36,444 nt of DNA from the NCBI GenBank assembly GCA_946061345.1, contig CAMGRA010000002.1:1-36444 (forward strand), in the 5' to 3' direction. Source of the stretch: an uncultured Clostridia bacterium. Lineage in GTDB: Bacteria; Bacillota; Clostridia; Oscillospirales; Oscillospiraceae. Shown one piece after another: positions 33,310 to 36,444 of this stretch. The position numbers and the translations under genes are program-made. Positions within the stretch are counted from its first letter, which is position 1. Each line of letters starts with the position of its first letter. The notes beneath the pieces are model-generated. The model was not told the DNA's origin and did no database searches. It was given only the letters and a program-made list of their open reading frames with translations.

Positions 33310-33358
33310 GGGCACGAACGGGAGCAAGTCCGGTTTTGTGCTTTGCCGGTAAACATAG

Positions 33359-33402
33359 AACAGACTGTTCATTTTTACGATTGAACAGCCTGTTGGTTTT
33401 TT
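33359..33402 (+). terminator. Terminator of the corrinoid operon
   Basis: AACAGACTGTTCA (33359-33371) pairs with TGAACAGCCTGTT (33382-33394, one mismatch), followed by GGTTTTTT. It lies 50 bases after the cobC stop. A second nested hairpin with outer arms ACCGG/CCGGT (33301-33350) overlaps the stop codon of cobC and could add to termination or stabilise the RNA end. Confidence 0.8.
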
Positions 33403-33417
33403 ACATTATTTACATTC

Positions 33418-33446
33418 CTGTCTATTCCCGGTGTGTTGGGTATAAT
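33418..33446 (+). promoter_or_regulatory. Promoter-like sequence, copy 1 (TATAAT with CCC-N8-GGG spacer)
   Basis: CTGTCT (33418-33423) and TATAAT (33441-33446) are separated by 17 bases. The spacer carries TTCCC and GGG in the same places as in the promoter at 33722, so the two are probably duplicates. The -35 is weak. No gene begins directly after it. Confidence 0.45.
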
Positions 33447-33457
33447 TCAAGCGAGAT

Positions 33458-33665
33458 GGAATACTGATACTGATTCTTGGTGAAAAAGTTTCATCAAGAA
33501 TCCCGTGTGCTGCGCACACTCACATCTTGCTTAAGGCACGCTGTGCCGTCTTGTGCAGAATCTGATACTGAAAACCGATTAAAATATTCATTTCAATCGG
33601 TTTTCAACGCCGTACCGGCGTTTTCGGCGCTATAAAAAGCAAGGAAAGCTTTTTATCAGATTCTG
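33458..33665. repeat. Hairpin-chain element C (shares 58-base core with element A)
   Basis: Consecutive palindromes: ATTCTTG...CAAGAAT with a TGAAA/TTTCA inner stem (33473-33501), GTGTGCTGCGCACAC, GGCACGCTGTGCC, a perfect 12-base stem (33569-33580 with 33595-33606), ACGCCGTACCGGCGT, and AAAAAGC/GCTTTTT. CAGAATCTGAT (33556-33566) and ATCAGATTCTG (33655-33665) are perfect 11-base inverted repeats closing the right half. The 58 bases at 33565-33622 match 11670-11727 with two differences. No ORF of note; the 33403-33832 interval otherwise holds only the two promoter-like sites and the leader of the next gene. Confidence 0.75.
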
Positions 33666-33721
33666 GATAAAAGCACGCTGACCTTTTTTGGAAAAAATGA
33701 TCATATTTTGCAGAAAACTCC

Positions 33722-33750
33722 TTGACTGTTCCCACTATAATGGGTATAAT
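33722..33750 (+). promoter_or_regulatory. Promoter of the BspA-like surface-protein gene
   Basis: TTGACT (33722-33727) and a perfect TATAAT (33745-33750) spaced by 17 bases, about 83 bases before the start codon. The spacer holds TTCCCACTATAATGGG, an imperfect palindrome lying exactly between -35 and -10 that could be an operator. Confidence 0.85.
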
Positions 33751-33832
33751 TTAAAATGAAGAGCTATCTGTTTCGGATGCTTCGGATGCATTTCAGAGGA
33801 TGCTTATAAAGAATTATAAAGGAGACGAAAAG

Positions 33833-36444
33833 ATGAAAAAACGATTTCTCAGCGTATTTCTGGCACTGTGTATGCTCTGTGCCCTGCTGCCTGCTGGCTT
33901 GCCGGCGGCAAGCGCGGCGGGTGTAGCCTACCCCGTTGAGGGCGGTAACATCTACTTCGACGTGTTCACAGGGAAGATCACGGACTGTGATGACACCGTG
34001 ACCAAGGCGTATATCCCGGCGGAGATTAACGGCAAGGCTGTTACGGGAATCGGTGGGTACGCGTTTCAGGACTGTTACTATCTGACGAGCGTGACGATCC
34101 CCGAAAGCGTGACCAGCATCGGTGATTATGCGTTTAGTTACTGCAGAAGCCTGACCAGTGTGACGATCCCTGATGGCGTGACCAGCATCGGCAATTCTGC
34201 GTTCTACAATTGCACCAGCCTGACGAGCGTGACGATCCCGAACAGTGTGCCGAGCATCGGCGATTATGCGTTCTCCCATTGCAGCAGCCTGACGAGCGTG
34301 ACGATCCCTGATGGCGTGACCAGCATCGGTGATTATGCGTTTAAGGACTGCACCAGCCTGACGAGCGTGACGATCCCCAACAGCGTGACCAGCATCGGCA
34401 ATTCTGCGTTCTACAATTGCACCAGCCTGACGAGTGTGACGATCCCGAACAGTGTGATGAGCATCGGTTACGAAGCATTCAGCAACTGCAGCAGCCTGAC
34501 CTCAGTTTATTTTTTGGGCAACGCGCCTAAGGTTGGAACGAACGCATTCGCAACGTTGAGTGGGGAAACCGCCCTGACGCTCTATTACCTTGAGGGCAAG
34601 AGCGGCTGGACCACGCCCACCTGGAACGGCTATCCGGCAGAACCGGTAACAAGCATTGCCTACCCCGTCGAGGGCGGCAACATCTACTTTGACATGGCCA
34701 CGGGAACCGTTACGGATTCTGACAAAACCATAACCAAGGCGGATATCCCGGCGCAGATCAACGGTGTGGCGGTGACCGGCATAAAGAGTCATGCTTTTTT
34801 CGACTGCACAGACCTGACCAGCGTCACGATCCCCGACAGCGTGACGAGTGTCGAAGAATTTGCGTTTTCGGCCTGCAGCAGCCTGACCGCAATCAATGTG
34901 GCGACGGGAAATACCGCCTATACCTCGGTGGATGGCGTCCTGTTCAGCAAGGATATGACGATCCTGGTTGCTTATCCGACCGGCAAGGCAGGAGAATATG
35001 TTGTTCCAAACGGCGTGATGAACATCGGTGATACCGCGTTTTCGGGTTGCCGCAATCTGACGAGCTTGACGATCCCCGACAGTGTGACCAGTATCGGTAT
35101 TTTTGCATTCGAAAGCTGCACCAGCTTGACGAGCGTGACGATCCCGAACAGTGTGACGAGCATTGGCAGAGGTGCGTTTAGCGAATGTAGCAGTCTGACG
35201 AGTGTGATGATCCCCGACGGTGTGACCAGTATCGATGATTCTGTGTTCTCCGGCTGCAGCAGTCTGACGGACGTGACGATCCCGAACAGTGTGACCAGTA
35301 TCAGTGATTGGGCGTTCGAAAGCTGCAGCAGCCTGGCAAGTGTGACGATCCCGAACAGTGTGACGAGCATTGGTGATGCTGTGTTCTCCGGCTGCAGCAG
35401 TCTGACGAGTGTGGTGATCCCCGCCGGTGTGACCGATATCGGCAATAATGCGTTTTTCGATTGCACCAGCCTGACGAGTGTTACGATCCTGAACAGTGTG
35501 ATGAGCATCGGTAGTTATGCGTTTTGGAACTGCAGCAGCCTGACGAGTGTGACGATTCCCGACAGCGTGACGTTCATCGACAGTTATGCGTTTTACAACT
35601 GTATCAGCCTGACCTCCGTTTATTTTCTGGGCGATGCGCCCGAGCTTGGATCGCGCGCATTTCAGACGAAAAGCGGTAGTGAATATGTCAATATCCCCGG
35701 CCTGACGCTCTATTACATTGACGGAAAAGCCGGCTGGACCACGCCTACCTGGAACGGTTATCCGACGCAGCCGCTATCCGCATTGCCGGTTGTCGCTTAC
35801 CCTGTCGAGGGCGGCAATATCTACTTTGAAAAAGCAACGGGAACCATTACGGATTGTGACGACACCGTAACCAGGGCGGATATCCCGGCAGAGATTGACG
35901 GCGCGGCAGTGACAAGCATCGGCAATGATGCATTCAGCTACTGCAGCAGCCTGACAAACGTCACGATCCCCGACAGCGTGAGGACCATGGGTTGGAATGC
36001 GTTTCTCTATTGTACTGCCCTGGAGGATGTGACAATACCGGGCGGATTGACGAATGTTGGACAAAGCGCGTTTTTTTGCTGCACCGCACTGACGAGTGTG
36101 ACGATCATGGACGGCGTGATATCCATCGATTGTTTTGCGTTCCGCGGCTGCAGCGGCCTGACCAGCGTTACGATTCCGAACAGCGTGACGACCATCAGTT
36201 ATTATGCGTTCAACGGCTGCACCTATTTGAGGGAGATTACGATCCCCGACAGCGTGACCAGTATCGGTGATTATGCGTTCTTCAACTGCAGTAGCCTGAC
36301 CTCCGTTTATTTTCTGGGCGATGCGCCCGAGCTTGGATCGCGCGCATTTCAGACGAAAAGCGGTAGTGAATATATCAATATCCCCGGCTTGACGCTCCAT
36401 TACATTGAGGGCAGGAACGGCTGGACCACGCCCACCTGGAACGG
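33833..36444 (+). CDS. BspA-type leucine-rich repeat surface protein (3' end outside window)
   Basis: A frame open from ATG 33833 to the window edge (870 codons seen, no stop). GGAG lies eight bases upstream. The signal peptide is MKKRFLSVFLALCMLCALLP with a likely cut near ASA-AG. The body is a tandem array of about 23-residue LRR_5/BspA repeats of the form LTSVTIPxSVTSIGxxAFxxC. Three blocks begin with AYPVEGGNIYFDxxTG and IPAEINGxAV (about residues 32, 276 and 660). Each repeat series in a block ends with SVYFLGxAP, LTLYYxEGKxGW and TTPTWNGYP. Such proteins act in adhesion or host interaction in gut bacteria. Anchor domains, if any, lie beyond the window. Low codon variation between repeats suggests recent duplication. 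Confidence 0.92.
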   Translation, partial: MKKRFLSVFLALCMLCALLPAGLPAASAAGVAYPVEGGNIYFDVFTGKITDCDDTVTKAYIPAEINGKAVTGIGGYAFQDCYYLTSVTIPESVTSIGDYAFSYCRSLTSVTIPDGVTSIGNSAFYNCTSLTSVTIPNSVPSIGDYAFSHCSSLTSVTIPDGVTSIGDYAFKDCTSLTSVTIPNSVTSIGNSAFYNCTSLTSVTIPNSVMSIGYEAFSNCSSLTSVYFLGNAPKVGTNAFATLSGETALTLYYLEGKSGWTTPTWNGYPAEPVTSIAYPVEGGNIYFDMATGTVTDSDKTITKADIPAQINGVAVTGIKSHAFFDCTDLTSVTIPDSVTSVEEFAFSACSSLTAINVATGNTAYTSVDGVLFSKDMTILVAYPTGKAGEYVVPNGVMNIGDTAFSGCRNLTSLTIPDSVTSIGIFAFESCTSLTSVTIPNSVTSIGRGAFSECSSLTSVMIPDGVTSIDDSVFSGCSSLTDVTIPNSVTSISDWAFESCSSLASVTIPNSVTSIGDAVFSGCSSLTSVVIPAGVTDIGNNAFFDCTSLTSVTILNSVMSIGSYAFWNCSSLTSVTIPDSVTFIDSYAFYNCISLTSVYFLGDAPELGSRAFQTKSGSEYVNIPGLTLYYIDGKAGWTTPTWNGYPTQPLSALPVVAYPVEGGNIYFEKATGTITDCDDTVTRADIPAEIDGAAVTSIGNDAFSYCSSLTNVTIPDSVRTMGWNAFLYCTALEDVTIPGGLTNVGQSAFFCCTALTSVTIMDGVISIDCFAFRGCSGLTSVTIPNSVTTISYYAFNGCTYLREITIPDSVTSIGDYAFFNCSSLTSVYFLGDAPELGSRAFQTKSGSEYINIPGLTLHYIEGRNGWTTPTWN
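35606..35686 (+). repeat. 81-base exact intragenic repeat, copy 1
   Basis: Identical to 36293-36373, offset 687 bases (229 codons, in frame). It encodes the block-ending segment around SVYFLGDAPELGSRAFQTKS in the BspA-like gene. Confidence 0.88.
36293..36373 (+). repeat. 81-base exact intragenic repeat, copy 2
   Basis: Second copy of 35606-35686, with no base differences seen. Perfect identity including third codon positions points to recent duplication or gene conversion within the BspA-like gene. Confidence 0.88.

Noticed and set aside
33458-33665. CRISPR-like array
   Set aside because: The palindromes differ in sequence and there are no regular spacers or cas genes; the same holds for 11670-11819 and 19255-19420.
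34020-36300. Regular repeats as a CRISPR or non-coding satellite
   Set aside because: They are in-frame LRR codons of about 23 residues in one continuous open frame with a signal peptide.

Overview
The window looks like a Gram-positive chromosome, most likely a gut Clostridia member such as an Oscillospiraceae-type organism. This is inferred from AGGAGG-type ribosome binding sites, moderately high GC, S-layer-homology anchoring, ECF transporters, T-box-free TTGACA/TATAAT promoters and a BspA-like leucine-rich surface protein. No species can be named from the sequence alone.

Region 1 (1-11676) is the right-hand part of a surface polysaccharide locus on the + strand. It holds a 5'-truncated GT2, a TagD-like cytidylyltransferase, a LicD phosphotransferase, four GT4-like transferases, a second GT2, an EpsG/Wzy-like membrane protein, a Wzx-type flippase and a PF14907-type nucleotidyltransferase. 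Genes overlap or nearly abut, as expected of one operon that starts to the left of the window.

Region 2 (11670-19455) is housekeeping and regulatory. It holds a membrane protein with a degenerate 2-oxoacid-dehydrogenase-E2-like domain, a shared convergent terminator, a WYL regulator, a divergently transcribed AI-2E family permease, an FHA-FtsW fusion with its class B PBP, and a tRNA-Ser(GGA) with its own promoter and terminator.

Region 3 (19421-33402) is the most interesting part: a corrinoid acquisition and lower-ligand assembly locus. A minus-strand 1210-residue surface protein combines a DUF4430 (transcobalamin beta-domain-like) domain, a PQQ-type propeller, an alpha/alpha-toroid and three SLH repeats. 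It is controlled by a classical cobalamin riboswitch plus terminator. Back to back with it, a second, compact cobalamin-type riboswitch precedes an eleven-gene + strand operon: a membrane-anchored FecR-DUF4430 protein, ECF transporter genes (EcfT, fused EcfAA', an S component, a second EcfT), a TIM-barrel protein, CobT, CobU, CobS, a short CobU-like protein and CobC. The layout suggests cell-surface capture, membrane hand-off, ECF import and nucleotide-loop assembly, all under B12 control.

Region 4 (33403-36444) holds a promoter-like duplication flanking a chain of hairpins, then a BspA-type leucine-rich repeat surface protein that runs off the right edge. Three intergenic regions (11670-11819, 19255-19420, 33458-33665) contain strings of small perfect palindromes. 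Two of them share a 58-base core.
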